Counted from the first letter of the stretch, positions 8,103 through 17,702 are shown. The stretch: 64,000 bases of DNA from JABRWC01 sp039961675 (GCA_039961675.1 JABRWC010000085.1:1-64000), one strand, 5' to 3'. Notes: generated by a model not told the origin, from the letters alone. Numbers and translations are program-made.

Positions 8103-10538
8103 GTGAATTCATACCTGCTCGCCGTGCTCGCGGCGGCGGCCGGCGGTCTGATTACGTGGGGCGTGTCGCGCCGGGAGCTGACGCGGCTGCGCGGCCTGTT
8201 GGCGGAGCTGTCGCGCCGCTCGAGTCTGGGCGACGCGGTACTGCGCGAGCTGTCGCACTCAATGCTGATCGTGGATCGCGCGGGCAACCCCATCGTGGTT
8301 GGCGAGTCGCCGACGTGGTTCGGTGACGATCTGCGCAGTGACCTGCTGCCTCGTGTCCAACAAGCGCTCGCCGACGGGCTTGGCCGCTGCCTGCGCTTCA
8401 CGCACCGGCAGCGCTCGTACACGGCCGACCTGCTGCCGCTGTCGGGGTTCGAGTCGGACGCGGTTGCTGTGCTGGCGCGCGAAAACCTCGACGTGGACGA
8501 ATCGACCGCCAAGCTCAAACGGCTGGCGGCCCGCAATGACGCGATCCTCAAGAGCGCCATGGACGGCTTCTTCATCGTCGACCATGACTGCCGCTTCCTG
8601 GAAGTCAACGACGCGTTCTGCCGCATGACGGGTTACACCGAGGCCGAGCTTACGCAGCTCCGCATCACGGACATCGAGCTGAACCCCACGGCGGACGGAT
8701 CGGCGTCGATGCCCGTGCGCACCGGTCTGCACCAGTTCCCCACCGCGCACAAGCGCAAGGACGGCCGGACCGTGTACCTCGAGAACAGCGTCGTCGTGCT
8801 CCACGACGACGGCCGCAAGATCCTGGTCGGCTTCGCCCGCGACGTTACCGACCGCAAGCTTCAACAGGAGCAGATCGAACGCCTTCACGCCTACAACAAG
8901 CTGCTGCTGGACTCCGTGGGCGAGGGGATCTTCGGGCTGGACCGCAGCGGCCGGCTGGCTTTCACCAATTCTGCGGGCATCCGAATGCTCGGCTGGACCC
9001 ACTCCGAGCTGATCGGTCGCGACTTGCACAGCCTGCTCGCCGGCGACGGGGGGCAGTTCGACGACTGCACCGACGCGGACTGCATCGTTTGCGGCGCGCT
9101 GCGCCGCGGCCGCGGACGCAGCGCCGTCGAGACCGCGCTTCGCGTCCGCGGTGGAGCGACCGTTCCGGTCGAGGCATCCATCGCACCTCTGCACGAAAAC
9201 GGCGGCGCGGTCGGCGCCGTGGTCGTTTTTCAGGACATCACCGAGCGCAAGCGGATCGAAAGCGAGCGCGAGCGGCTGGAGAGCCAGATTCGCCAGGCGC
9301 AGAAGCTGGAGAGCCTCGGCCTGTTGGCGGGCGGCATCGCCCATGACTTCAACAACATCCTGGTCGGGATTCTCGGCAACGCTTTCCTGGCGCTCGAGCA
9401 GCTCCCGGCGGACTCAGGCGCCCAGTCGCGGATTCAGAAGATCATCAGCGCCAGCCAGCGGGCGTCGAAGATGATCCAGCAGATTCGGGCCTACTCGGGA
9501 CGCCTGAACTGCGAGATCACCGAAATTGACTTGAACACGCTCATCGACGAGACCATTGACCTCGTGCGCACCGGGTTCCCCAAGTCCGTGTGCGTGGCCC
9601 CCGAGCTCCAGCCCGACCTCAAGCCGATCCCCGCCGATGGCGGACAGATTCAGCAGGTCATCATGAACCTGCTCATCAACGCCGCGGAAGCGCTGGGCGA
9701 ACGCGGCGGGACCATCACCGTCCGCACGCGCGACGCGGAGTTCAGCCCCGAACAGGTCCGCACCGAGTTCGCCGGACAGAAGCTCGCCGCCGGGCGCGTG
9801 GTCTGTCTGCACGTCGAGGACGATGGGCCGGGAATGACGCCGGAGGTGTTGGCGCGGGTGTTCGATCCGTTCTTCTCGAAGAAGCAGCTCGGCCGCGGCC
9901 TGGGGCTGGCCGCGGTGCGCGGGATCGTGCAGGCCCACCGCGGCGCGATCGCGATCGACAGCCAGGCCGGCCGGGGAACGCGGATCACCGTCGTCCTGCC
10001 GCGCGACGCCGAGACTGCCCGGCGGACCGTGCCCACGCTGCCGGCGGAGTCCGTCACGCCCGGCGCGACTGTGCTCGTCATCGACGACGAAGCGGACATT
10101 CGCGACGTCGTGCAGACGATCCTCGAACGCCGCGGCCTGCACGTGCATGCCGCCGAAGACGGTGCCTCGGGACTGGAGCTGCTGCGCCAGCATCGCGGGC
10201 AGATCAACGTCGTGCTGCTCGACATGAACATGCCGGGGCTGAGCGGCGTGGACACGTACCGGGAGATTACGGCGATCGACTCCGGCGCCCGCGTGATCGT
10301 CTCCAGCGGACACGGGCAGAAGGAGGCGCTCCAGGGACTCCAGGCTGGCGCCCTCTTCCTCCAGAAGCCGTACACGATACAGGAGCTGATGAACTGCATC
10401 GGCACCGCGCTGGGCAGCGCCCGCCCGCAGCCGGCGGCGAACGCCGCGCCGCTTCCAGACGATCCCAGCGCAGACCGTGAGTCCGTTCCGAGCCGCGCGC
10501 GTACAGAAGCGGGCAATCTCAACAATGCCGCGCGATGA
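8103..10538 (+). CDS. PAS-PAS-histidine kinase-receiver hybrid sensor
   Basis: 811 residues, GTG start chosen for the strong GGGGAGGTGAG site just upstream. One N-terminal membrane helix (about 3-20), then PAS modules (clear ones at about 145-260 and 270-390), a short coiled segment, a HisKA dimerisation region with phospho-acceptor His414 in GIAHDFNNIL, and an ATPase domain (NLLINAAEA, DDGPGM, GRGLGLAAV). The C-terminal receiver is VLVIDDE ... LLDMNMPG (Asp707) ... QKPYT. The order kinase then receiver marks a hybrid that passes phosphate onward, but no Hpt or separate response regulator is adjacent. Its position behind a Ser/Thr kinase suggests the two act in one signalling unit. Confidence 0.95.
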   Translation: MNSYLLAVLAAAAGGLITWGVSRRELTRLRGLLAELSRRSSLGDAVLRELSHSMLIVDRAGNPIVVGESPTWFGDDLRSDLLPRVQQALADGLGRCLRFTHRQRSYTADLLPLSGFESDAVAVLARENLDVDESTAKLKRLAARNDAILKSAMDGFFIVDHDCRFLEVNDAFCRMTGYTEAELTQLRITDIELNPTADGSASMPVRTGLHQFPTAHKRKDGRTVYLENSVVVLHDDGRKILVGFARDVTDRKLQQEQIERLHAYNKLLLDSVGEGIFGLDRSGRLAFTNSAGIRMLGWTHSELIGRDLHSLLAGDGGQFDDCTDADCIVCGALRRGRGRSAVETALRVRGGATVPVEASIAPLHENGGAVGAVVVFQDITERKRIESERERLESQIRQAQKLESLGLLAGGIAHDFNNILVGILGNAFLALEQLPADSGAQSRIQKIISASQRASKMIQQIRAYSGRLNCEITEIDLNTLIDETIDLVRTGFPKSVCVAPELQPDLKPIPADGGQIQQVIMNLLINAAEALGERGGTITVRTRDAEFSPEQVRTEFAGQKLAAGRVVCLHVEDDGPGMTPEVLARVFDPFFSKKQLGRGLGLAAVRGIVQAHRGAIAIDSQAGRGTRITVVLPRDAETARRTVPTLPAESVTPGATVLVIDDEADIRDVVQTILERRGLHVHAAEDGASGLELLRQHRGQINVVLLDMNMPGLSGVDTYREITAIDSGARVIVSSGHGQKEALQGLQAGALFLQKPYTIQELMNCIGTALGSARPQPAANAAPLPDDPSADRESVPSRARTEAGNLNNAAR

Positions 10539-10565
10539 GCTCGCCCGGTCGCCTGTCGCAATCTC

Positions 10566-10590
10566 CCGCGCCCTCACGGTCGCGGCGCTG
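10566..10590 (+). repeat. Short recurrent intergenic motif, copy 1
   Basis: Core CTCACGGTCGCGG in the convergent gap between the hybrid kinase and the UnbV gene. The same core recurs at about 20177, 25358, 48770 and 56162, always between genes. Confidence 0.55.
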
Positions 10591-10643
10591 ATTGATCGCG
10601 GCCCGAATCGAACCCGCCTCCCGACGATCGGCTTCCGTCAGGA

Positions 10644-12395
10644 TCAATGGACGGCGATGCCGAAATCCGTGAGCAGCGTCAAAACGTCTGCGAGCGTCAC
10701 GCAGCCGTCGGCGTTGACGTCTGCGGCGGCTTCGAAACCGTCGTCCCCCGCGCAGGTGTCGAACGATGCGAGCGCTCGCGACAGGTCGGCCAGGTCCACG
10801 TCGAGATCGCCGTCCAGATCGCCGCTCAGCGTTGCGAATACCGTGAGGCTCTGGTTCACGGCGAGATCGTGCAGGACCGTCTGCCGGCCGTTCGGCCAAT
10901 CGACGTGCAATTCGTCGATGACGGTTGCGCTGCCCAATCCGAAATGCGCCGCGAGTTCGCTCTGAGAAAGGTAGTTCGATCCGCCGTCGATCCAGCGTGT
11001 CTGCCGCGAGTCGCCTGTGCGGACGCTGACCTTCGCGCCAAAGCCGTTCGGGGCCAGGTCCGGGCGGCGCGTGGTGTCGAGGACGACGCGCAGCCAGTTC
11101 GTCCCGGCGCCGCTGAGCTCGTTGCGATACAGACAAAGCGGCTCGCGGAACGAGATCAGCACGAGGTCCTGGTCGCCGTCATTGTCATAGTCGAAGTTCA
11201 GCAGCCCGCGCCCCTGGCCGAAATGGTTGATGCCGACCGCCGCCGCGGAATCCGTGAAGTGCAGATCGCCGTCGTTCATGAAGACGTACGTCGGCTCATA
11301 TCGCCACTCGATCGGGAACCAGCCGTTGGTCTCCACGATGTCCGTCCAGCCGTCGTGATTCAGGTCGACGGCGACCGTGCCCCAGCCCCAGCCGCCGTTC
11401 ACCACGCCGGCGGATTCGGCAATCTCCGCGAATGTGTGGTCCGACTGCTGAATATAGAGCGTGTTGCCCTGCCGCTCACCGATCGGGCCGTAGTCGGCGA
11501 AGATGGACGAGACGTACCAGTCTGGAAGCCCGTCGTTGTTGAAGTCGCCGACCGTCTGCCCCATGCCGTTCCGCTCGACGCCCGCGCCGACCGCGGCGGT
11601 TTGATCGGAGAAAGTGCCGTCGCCGTTGTTCACCAGATAGGCGGTGCTGTGGAAGTCGGATACCCACAGCAGCTCGGGATAGCGATCGCCATTCATGTCC
11701 AGGAATCTGGGCGAGTACCCGCGCATCGTGTTGACATCACGCAGGATCGCGGTCGCCGTCACGTCAGTGAACGTCTCGTCGCCGTTGTTGCGAAAAAGGC
11801 GATTCCCGCCGGAGCCGGTGTACCAGCCCGCGACGGCGAGATCCAGGTCGCCGTCGAGGTCGTAATCGCCGAACGCGGCGCTGAACCCGTCGTAGGTGTC
11901 CACCGAGGTCCACTGCACGCCTGCTTGCGCGGCGATGTCGGTGAAGTGTCCGCCGTCGTTTCGCCACAAGACGTGCCGTCCCGGCTCAGGCAGCTCGGGG
12001 CCGCCGTCGCTGGTGACGAAGATGTCCAGCCGGCCGTCGTTGTTGAAGTCGCTGACGGCGACGCCGTTGCCGCGATGCCGGATGTCCACGCCCCAAGCGG
12101 CTGCCTGATCGGTGAACGTCCCGTTGCGGTTGTTGATGAACAGGCGATCGGCCTCAACGCCTCCCATGACGAGGTACAGGTCCTGCCAGCCGTCGTTGTC
12201 AAAATCGCCGCAGGCGCCGCCGCCGTAGAAATAGAACGTCGGATCGGGCCGATCGTGCGTAACGGCGATACCCGCATCGCCGGCGCGCTCCGAAAACACA
12301 GCCACTTGAGCGTGCGTGTCGGTCGCTCCGTACACGACGGCGACCAGCGCCAACCGGCACGCGAGTACGAAACCGTGCGACGAACAACGCGACAT
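10644..12395 (-). CDS. Secreted FG-GAP/UnbV (ASPIC) repeat protein with dockerin-like tail, copy 1
   Basis: 583 residues from the ATG at 12395, preceded by a GGGGTGAG-like site; an in-frame start 30 bp further upstream is possible. A signal peptide is followed by FG-GAP/VCBS repeats with calcium-loop motifs (DFDNDGWQDLY, DFNNDGRLDIF, DYDLDGDLDLAVAG), predicting a seven-bladed propeller. An ASPIC/UnbV domain follows (GFGAKVSV ... SELAAHFGLG ... VDWPNG). The C-terminus has two EF-hand-like loops (GDLDGDLDVDLADL and AADVNADGCVTLADV) as in type I dockerins. Family members include eukaryotic CRTAC1; bacterial function is unknown. It is followed downstream of a close paralogue on the same strand, evidently a tandem duplication. 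Confidence 0.88.
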   Translation of the reverse strand: MSRCSSHGFVLACRLALVAVVYGATDTHAQVAVFSERAGDAGIAVTHDRPDPTFYFYGGGACGDFDNDGWQDLYLVMGGVEADRLFINNRNGTFTDQAAAWGVDIRHRGNGVAVSDFNNDGRLDIFVTSDGGPELPEPGRHVLWRNDGGHFTDIAAQAGVQWTSVDTYDGFSAAFGDYDLDGDLDLAVAGWYTGSGGNRLFRNNGDETFTDVTATAILRDVNTMRGYSPRFLDMNGDRYPELLWVSDFHSTAYLVNNGDGTFSDQTAAVGAGVERNGMGQTVGDFNNDGLPDWYVSSIFADYGPIGERQGNTLYIQQSDHTFAEIAESAGVVNGGWGWGTVAVDLNHDGWTDIVETNGWFPIEWRYEPTYVFMNDGDLHFTDSAAAVGINHFGQGRGLLNFDYDNDGDQDLVLISFREPLCLYRNELSGAGTNWLRVVLDTTRRPDLAPNGFGAKVSVRTGDSRQTRWIDGGSNYLSQSELAAHFGLGSATVIDELHVDWPNGRQTVLHDLAVNQSLTVFATLSGDLDGDLDVDLADLSRALASFDTCAGDDGFEAAADVNADGCVTLADVLTLLTDFGIAVH

Positions 12396-12529
12396 GGTAT
12401 GCAGCTCACCCCGTGACATGAGCACGCGCCGGGGGATAGGCCCCCTCGGCCCGCGGCGGCTTTCCTGGTCATCATCTTAGCGAACGGCGCAGCAGTGCCC
12501 AAGCGGATTGCGCGCCGCCGCAACGCACT

Positions 12530-14335
12530 TCAGGGCGTCGGCGCCGCGCCGAAGTTTCCGAGCTGGCGCATCAGGTCCGAGAGGTCCACGCAGCCGCTGC
12601 CGTCAATGTCGGCCGCCGGATCGTACGCGGGCTGGCCGTCGCACTGATCCAGGGCGGTGAGCAGCGCGGACAAGTCCGCCAAATCGACGTCGCGATCCCG
12701 GTCGAGGTCGCCGAGGACCGGGGCGCGAATTTCCAGTCGCTGATTCGGCGCCACGTCGCGCAGCACAGTGGCGGTCCCGTCGGACCAATCGACGCGAAGC
12801 TCATCCAACCGCGGCGCAGCCGCGAGGCCGAAGTGCGCCGACGCTTCGCTCTGCGCGAGATAGTTGCAGCCGCCGTCAATGACGCGCAGGTAGCGTGTCT
12901 CGCCGCAGCGCGCCCGCACGCAGGCGCCGAACCCGTCCGGCGCGACGCCCGGGCGATCGCGCGTGTTCAGCGTGACGTGCAGCCAGGCGCCGGCGCCGGG
13001 GGGCAGGTCGTTGCGATACAGTCGCACCGGCTCCTGGAACGCAAACAACAGCAGGTCCTGGTCGCCGTCGTTGTCGAAATCGAAGTTCAGCAGGCCGCGC
13101 TCCTGGCCCGAATGCTCGATTCCGACCTGCGGCGCGACTTCGTCGAAGTGCAGCCCGCCGGCGTTTCGAAAGACGTAGGCACGGTCGGCGGCCCATTCGA
13201 TCGTGTACCAGCCGTTGACTTCGACCAGGTCCTGCCAGCCGTTGTGGTCGAAGTCGGCCGCGACCGTGCCCCAGCCCCAGCCGCCGTCCTGGACGCCGGC
13301 GGCCTCCGCCACTTCGTCGTACGAGTGCGCGCCGCGGTTCATGTAAAGCATGTTCCCGTTCGGCTGGCCGATCGGCCCGAACGGCTGCATGATCGAGGTC
13401 ACGTACCAGTCGAGGCGCCCGTCGTTGTCGAAGTCGCCAATGGTCTGCCCCATGCCGTTGCGCTCCAGGCCTACGCCCGATTCCAGCGTGCGGTCGGAGA
13501 ACGTACCGTCGTGGTTGTTCACCAGGTAGCGCGAGGTGCGGAAGTCCGCGACCCAGAGCAGCTCGGGCCAGCCGTCGCCGTCCATGTCCGCGAAGCGCGG
13601 CGAAAACCCGCGTACGGGAGTCATGTCGGCCAGAATCGCCGTCGCCGTCACGTCGGTGAACGTCTCGTTGCCGTTGTTGCGGAAGAGGCGGTTGCCGCCC
13701 GAATTGACGTACCATCCGGCGACGGCCAGGTCCAGGTCGCCGTCGAGGTCGTAGTCGCCGAATGCAGCCCCGAAGCCGTCCGGGATCTGCGGTGAACTGA
13801 AGCGCACGCCGGCCGAGTCGGCGACGTCGGTCATGGTCCCGTCGCCGTTGTTGCGGTACAGCTTGTGCGCGCCGGCGCGCTCGTTGCCGATCTCGCCGCG
13901 CGAGACGACGAAAACGTCGAGCCAACCGTCGTTGTTGAAATCCCCCACAGCGGCAGAGACGCCGAGGTGCGACGCATCGACGCGCCACGCGGCCGCCTGG
14001 TCCGTGAACGTTCCGTCGCGATTGTTGATATAGAGCTTGTCTGGCTCGAATCCGCCCGGCGGAATGTACACGTCCGGCCAGCCGTCGCGGTTGAAGTCGC
14101 CGACGGCGCCGCCCGCGTAACAACCCTGGACCACGTTGGGCCGATCGGGCACGACGGTGATGCCGGCGGCGGCAGCGCATTCCGTAAAGCGCAGGTCTGC
14201 GGCAGTCGCGGAGCTCGTCGCGCAAAGCAGCCCCGAGGCCAGCACCAGCGGGATCGTCGCTGACTGGAGCATGCCGTCAAACCGAAACGCGCCCGGCGCG
14301 CCGGAAAAAAGAGGTTGCATGTGCATGACACGCAC
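12530..14335 (-). CDS. Secreted FG-GAP/UnbV (ASPIC) repeat protein with dockerin-like tail, copy 2
   Basis: 601 residues from a GTG at 14335; an ATG at 14272 (MLQSATIPLVLASG) is an alternative and gives a tidier signal peptide. Domain order matches the neighbour gene: signal sequence, FG-GAP loops (DFNRDGWPDVYIP, DFNNDGWLDVFV, DYDLDGDLDLAVAGW), ASPIC/UnbV block (GFGACVRARCG ... SEASAHFGL ... VDWSDG) and a C-terminal pair of EF-hand-like loops. The two proteins align along their whole length with many identical stretches (for example LYLVNN-type and GWGWGTVA blocks), so they are tandem paralogues 134 bp apart. Predicted extracellular or surface-attached and calcium-stabilised; the ligand is unknown. 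Confidence 0.88.
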   Translation of the reverse strand: MRVMHMQPLFSGAPGAFRFDGMLQSATIPLVLASGLLCATSSATAADLRFTECAAAAGITVVPDRPNVVQGCYAGGAVGDFNRDGWPDVYIPPGGFEPDKLYINNRDGTFTDQAAAWRVDASHLGVSAAVGDFNNDGWLDVFVVSRGEIGNERAGAHKLYRNNGDGTMTDVADSAGVRFSSPQIPDGFGAAFGDYDLDGDLDLAVAGWYVNSGGNRLFRNNGNETFTDVTATAILADMTPVRGFSPRFADMDGDGWPELLWVADFRTSRYLVNNHDGTFSDRTLESGVGLERNGMGQTIGDFDNDGRLDWYVTSIMQPFGPIGQPNGNMLYMNRGAHSYDEVAEAAGVQDGGWGWGTVAADFDHNGWQDLVEVNGWYTIEWAADRAYVFRNAGGLHFDEVAPQVGIEHSGQERGLLNFDFDNDGDQDLLLFAFQEPVRLYRNDLPPGAGAWLHVTLNTRDRPGVAPDGFGACVRARCGETRYLRVIDGGCNYLAQSEASAHFGLAAAPRLDELRVDWSDGTATVLRDVAPNQRLEIRAPVLGDLDRDRDVDLADLSALLTALDQCDGQPAYDPAADIDGSGCVDLSDLMRQLGNFGAAPTP

Positions 14336-14744
14336 TCGCGTCGAACCCCAGACGTGAGCAGCCGCGCCCCGCAGGTTCCGCGCCGCGCCGACGCGACGGG
14401 GCGTCGTTGCGGGACGCGCCGACTCTGGGCGGCAACGAAGGGGACTCGCTCGGCATAATTCAGAACGCGAACGAGACGTGTCCGCATCGCGTTCGCGTCA
14501 CACCAGCCGATATGTACCGTGTCGAGTATACCAGCGGCGGCGAGCGCCGCCGAATTCCTTGCAGCGCCCGTGGAGCGCAAATGCAGCGCGGCGCGCGGGG
14601 CGGCGACGGCTCGGACCGCGTTGACTCGGGTTATCGGGCAATCTAGCATTGGTCGGGCCGGGTGTCGGCGTCTCGCCAGCGCGGCCAGACATCGCGGCGC
14701 CGACCGCCGGAAGGCGGTTCGGCGTCGCACGCAGGAGGCCATCG
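14336..14744. other. Divergent intergenic region (UnbV copy 2 / prkA)
   Basis: About 410 bp of control region between divergently read genes. It holds the prkA promoter candidate at 14621-14649 and a GC-rich hairpin (GGCGGCGAGCGCCGCC near 14533). No gene is seen. Confidence 0.5.
14621..14649 (+). promoter_or_regulatory. Candidate promoter of prkA
   Basis: TTGACT (14621-14626), a 17-bp spacer, then TAGCAT (14644-14649): 5/6 and 4/6 matches to the sigma70 boxes at ideal spacing, about 90 bp before the prkA ATG. Confidence 0.5.
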
Positions 14745-16805
14745 ATGTCCAAGCGCGAGTCGATCCTGGGAATCGTGGACCGCCATCTGGATGCGTCACG
14801 TTTCCGCCAGCATCACTGGGAAGGTACGTTCTATGAATACCTCGACATGGTGATCGCGAATCCGCGGGTGGCGCGGAACGCGTACCAGCGGGTCTACGAC
14901 ATGATTCTGCACTTCGGCACGGAGCGCTACACGTGGCTGAAGGAGGACTACGTCCACTACAAGTTCTTTGACGACCCGATCGAGGGCGGCGCCGACGCGA
15001 TCTACGGCCTGGACCGCTCGCTGATGCGGCTGGTCGAAACCTTCAAGTCCGCCGCGCAGGGCTACGGCAGCGATCGCCGCATCCTGCTGCTGCACGGCCC
15101 CGTCGGCAGCAGCAAGAGCACGATCGCGCGGCTGCTGAAGAAGGGGCTGGAATATTACTCGACGCTCGACGAGGGCGCGCTCTACAGCTTCTCGTGGAAA
15201 TTGCGGAATGAACACGGCGAAGTGGAGCTGTTCCCGTGCCCGATGCACGAGGAGCCGCTCAAGCTCATCCCGCGCGCGGCGCGCAAGGAGATCCTGGCGC
15301 AGATCAACGCCGATCTGCCCGAGGACCAGCAGATCCGCATCGAGGGCGACCTGGACCCGTTTTGCCGGCGGACGTTCGAGGACCTGCTGATCCGGCACGA
15401 CGGCGACTGGCGCAAGGTGCTCGAGCACACGGTCGTGCGGCGGTTGATCCTGAGCGAGAAGGACCGCGTCGGAGTGGGCACGTTCCAGCCCAAGGACGAG
15501 AAGAATCAGGATTCAACCGAGCTGACCGGCGACATCAACTACCGCAAGATCGCGCTGTACGGCTCCGATTCCGACCCGCGCGCGTTCAATTTCGACGGCG
15601 AACTGAACATCGCCAACCGCGGCATCTGCGAGTTCATCGAGGTGCTCAAGCTGGACGTGGCGTTCCTGTACGACCTGCTGGGGGCCAGCCAGGAGCACGT
15701 GATCAAGCCCAAGAAGTTCGCCCAGACGCACATCGACGAGGTGATCCTGGGTCACACGAACGAGCCGGAGTACAAGAAGCTCCAGAGCAACGAGCTGATG
15801 GAGGCCTTCCGCGATCGCACGATCAAGATCGACGTGCCCTATAACATCCGCCTCAGCGATGAGATCAAGATTTACGAAAAGGACTTCAGCAAGGGCAAGG
15901 TCAAGGGCATCCACGTCGCCCCGCACACGATCGAAATGGCGGCCATGTGGGCGGTCCTGACGCGCCTCTCCGAGCCCAAGAAGGCCGGCCTCACGCTGCT
16001 TCAGAAGCTCAAGCTGTACGACGGCAAGAGCATCCCCGGTTTCACCGAGGACAGCGTCAAGGAGCTGATGGAGGAAAGCCCGCGCGAGGGCATGGGCGGC
16101 ATCAGCCCGCGCTACATCCAGGACAAGATTTCCAACGGCCTGGTTAGCGAGCAGGCCCAGATCGAGCGCTGCATCAACCCCTTCATGATCATGAACGAGC
16201 TCGAGAACGGCCTGGACCACCACAGCCTCATCACCGACGAGGAGATGAAGAAGCGCTACCGCGAGCTGCTCAGCGTCGTGCGGGAGGAGTTCGAGGACAT
16301 CCTCAAGGCCGAAGTGCAGCGCGCCATCTCCGCCGACGAGGACGCCATCAAGCGCCTCTGCACCAACTACATCGAGAACGTCCGCGCCTATACGCAGCAC
16401 GAAAAGGTGCGCAACAAGTTCACCGGCCGCGAGGAGCCGCCCGACGAGCGCCTGATGCGCTCCATCGAGGACAAGATCGACATCCCGGACAGCCGCAAGG
16501 ACGACTTCCGCCAGGAGATCATGAACTACATCGGCGCCCTGGCCCTGGACGGCAAGAAGTTCGAGTACTTCACGAACGCGCGGCTGCACAAGGCGCTCGA
16601 GCTCAAGCTCTTCGAGGACAGCCGCGACACGATCAAGCTCAAGAACGTCGTCAGCGGCGTCGTGGACGAGGAGACGCAGGCGAAGATCGACGTGGTCAAG
16701 CAGCGGCTGATCAAGTTCTTCGGCTACAATGAGACCAGCGCCACGGACGTGCTCAACTACGTGGCCAGCATCTTCGCCCGCGGCGACGCCAAGAGTTCAG
16801 ACTGA
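14745..16805 (+). CDS. prkA: PrkA/YeaG-type serine protein kinase (AAA+)
   Basis: 686 residues. The ATG at 14745 is set by an AGGAGG at 14733-14738; an in-frame ATG 96 bp upstream has no site. The N-terminal PrkA AAA domain has a Walker A motif GPVGSSKST (118-126, Lys124). The C-terminal half is the PrkA kinase-like domain (FEDILKAEVQRAI, NYIENVRAY, EEPPDERLMRSIE). Length and motif content match the family, studied as YeaG in enteric bacteria (nitrogen and stress responses) and PrkA in Bacillus (sporulation control). The usual companions yeaH/yhbH and spoVR are absent here, as a truncated HAF gene follows. Confidence 0.95.
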   Translation: MSKRESILGIVDRHLDASRFRQHHWEGTFYEYLDMVIANPRVARNAYQRVYDMILHFGTERYTWLKEDYVHYKFFDDPIEGGADAIYGLDRSLMRLVETFKSAAQGYGSDRRILLLHGPVGSSKSTIARLLKKGLEYYSTLDEGALYSFSWKLRNEHGEVELFPCPMHEEPLKLIPRAARKEILAQINADLPEDQQIRIEGDLDPFCRRTFEDLLIRHDGDWRKVLEHTVVRRLILSEKDRVGVGTFQPKDEKNQDSTELTGDINYRKIALYGSDSDPRAFNFDGELNIANRGICEFIEVLKLDVAFLYDLLGASQEHVIKPKKFAQTHIDEVILGHTNEPEYKKLQSNELMEAFRDRTIKIDVPYNIRLSDEIKIYEKDFSKGKVKGIHVAPHTIEMAAMWAVLTRLSEPKKAGLTLLQKLKLYDGKSIPGFTEDSVKELMEESPREGMGGISPRYIQDKISNGLVSEQAQIERCINPFMIMNELENGLDHHSLITDEEMKKRYRELLSVVREEFEDILKAEVQRAISADEDAIKRLCTNYIENVRAYTQHEKVRNKFTGREEPPDERLMRSIEDKIDIPDSRKDDFRQEIMNYIGALALDGKKFEYFTNARLHKALELKLFEDSRDTIKLKNVVSGVVDEETQAKIDVVKQRLIKFFGYNETSATDVLNYVASIFARGDAKSSD

Positions 16806-16976
16806 AATCACGCGTTCCGGAGCAGCGCGGATCGGCGTTTTTCGGCGCTCGCCGAGCGGCTGCGATCCGCGCCGGCCGGCGGACGTACCGACTCGCAGGT
16901 CCGCGCTGGCGCTTGTATCCGGGCGCGTCCGAACGAATTCGCGGGTGAAGGCTCCACCCGTCTCCCGGAGCCTGCC

Positions 16977-17378
16977 ATGCCCTGCCATGTTCTCCCTTCG
17001 ACCATTCGTCGGCTGGAGGTTTCAATCCTCAGTTGCGCGTTCGCGACGCTCCCTGCCGCCTTCGGCGCAGCGGCGCGCAACGCCAACCTCACCCCGCTGG
17101 GATACCTTCCCGGTAGCCTCTACCCGGCCAGCAACGCCACCGCCGTCTCGGCCGACGGCTGCGTCGTAGTCGGCGCGAGCAGCGCTCCGTCGGCCGAACT
17201 GGAGGCGTTTCGCTGGTCCGAGGCGGGCGCGATGGTCGGTCTGGGCGAACTCCCCGGCGGAACAGACGGGAGCAGCGCCTTCGGTGTTTCCGCCGACGGC
17301 GCAGTCATCGTCGGCTCATCCAGCAGCGTACCTGGGAATGAGATCGTCCGCTGGACCACCGAGGACGAGGTAGCTTGA
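16977..17378 (+). pseudogene. Truncated HAF-repeat secreted protein
   Basis: 133 residues from an ATG with a GGAG site 6 nt before it. A hydrophobic N-terminus (about 14-32) looks like a signal peptide. One complete and one partial HAF repeat follow (AFRWSEAGAMVGLGELPGG, SADGAVIVGSS) before an abrupt stop in IVRWTTEDEVA. Relatives such as the gene at 3156-4673 have four or more repeats. No further repeat is found in any frame downstream, so this appears to be a gene remnant lacking its 3' part, although a short functional protein cannot be excluded. Confidence 0.6.
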
Positions 17379-17702
17379 AATCTTGTGGAAATTGAGAGCG
17401 TGGGGCATCCTTCTGCGACGGCCCTTCGGGCTTCGCACGGAATAGGCGGCTGGTGATGAACGATGCGAGCACGCTCTACCTCACTCACGTCACAAACTCA
17501 GAATCGCTCTCAATACGCACAAGTCAAGGTTGGTTTGACAAGATGGGTGCGGCGGTACCGGTGCAGTTTGATCCGTGCCGCGACTGTGAGGGCCGGCGCT
17601 GCACACCCGCGCCGGGATGGACGTGCCAGCGCGCGTCGCGGGACAATTCCCGCTCGCTTGCGTGCGCAGTTCGGATGGGCGGCGCCGATCGGATTGCCTG
17701 CG
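17379..17702. other. Intergenic, no gene recognised
   Basis: 324 bp between the truncated HAF gene and the GH2 gene (convergent). Short ORFs in it have no SD or family resemblance. It may be decayed sequence from the lost 3' end of the HAF gene. Confidence 0.4.
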
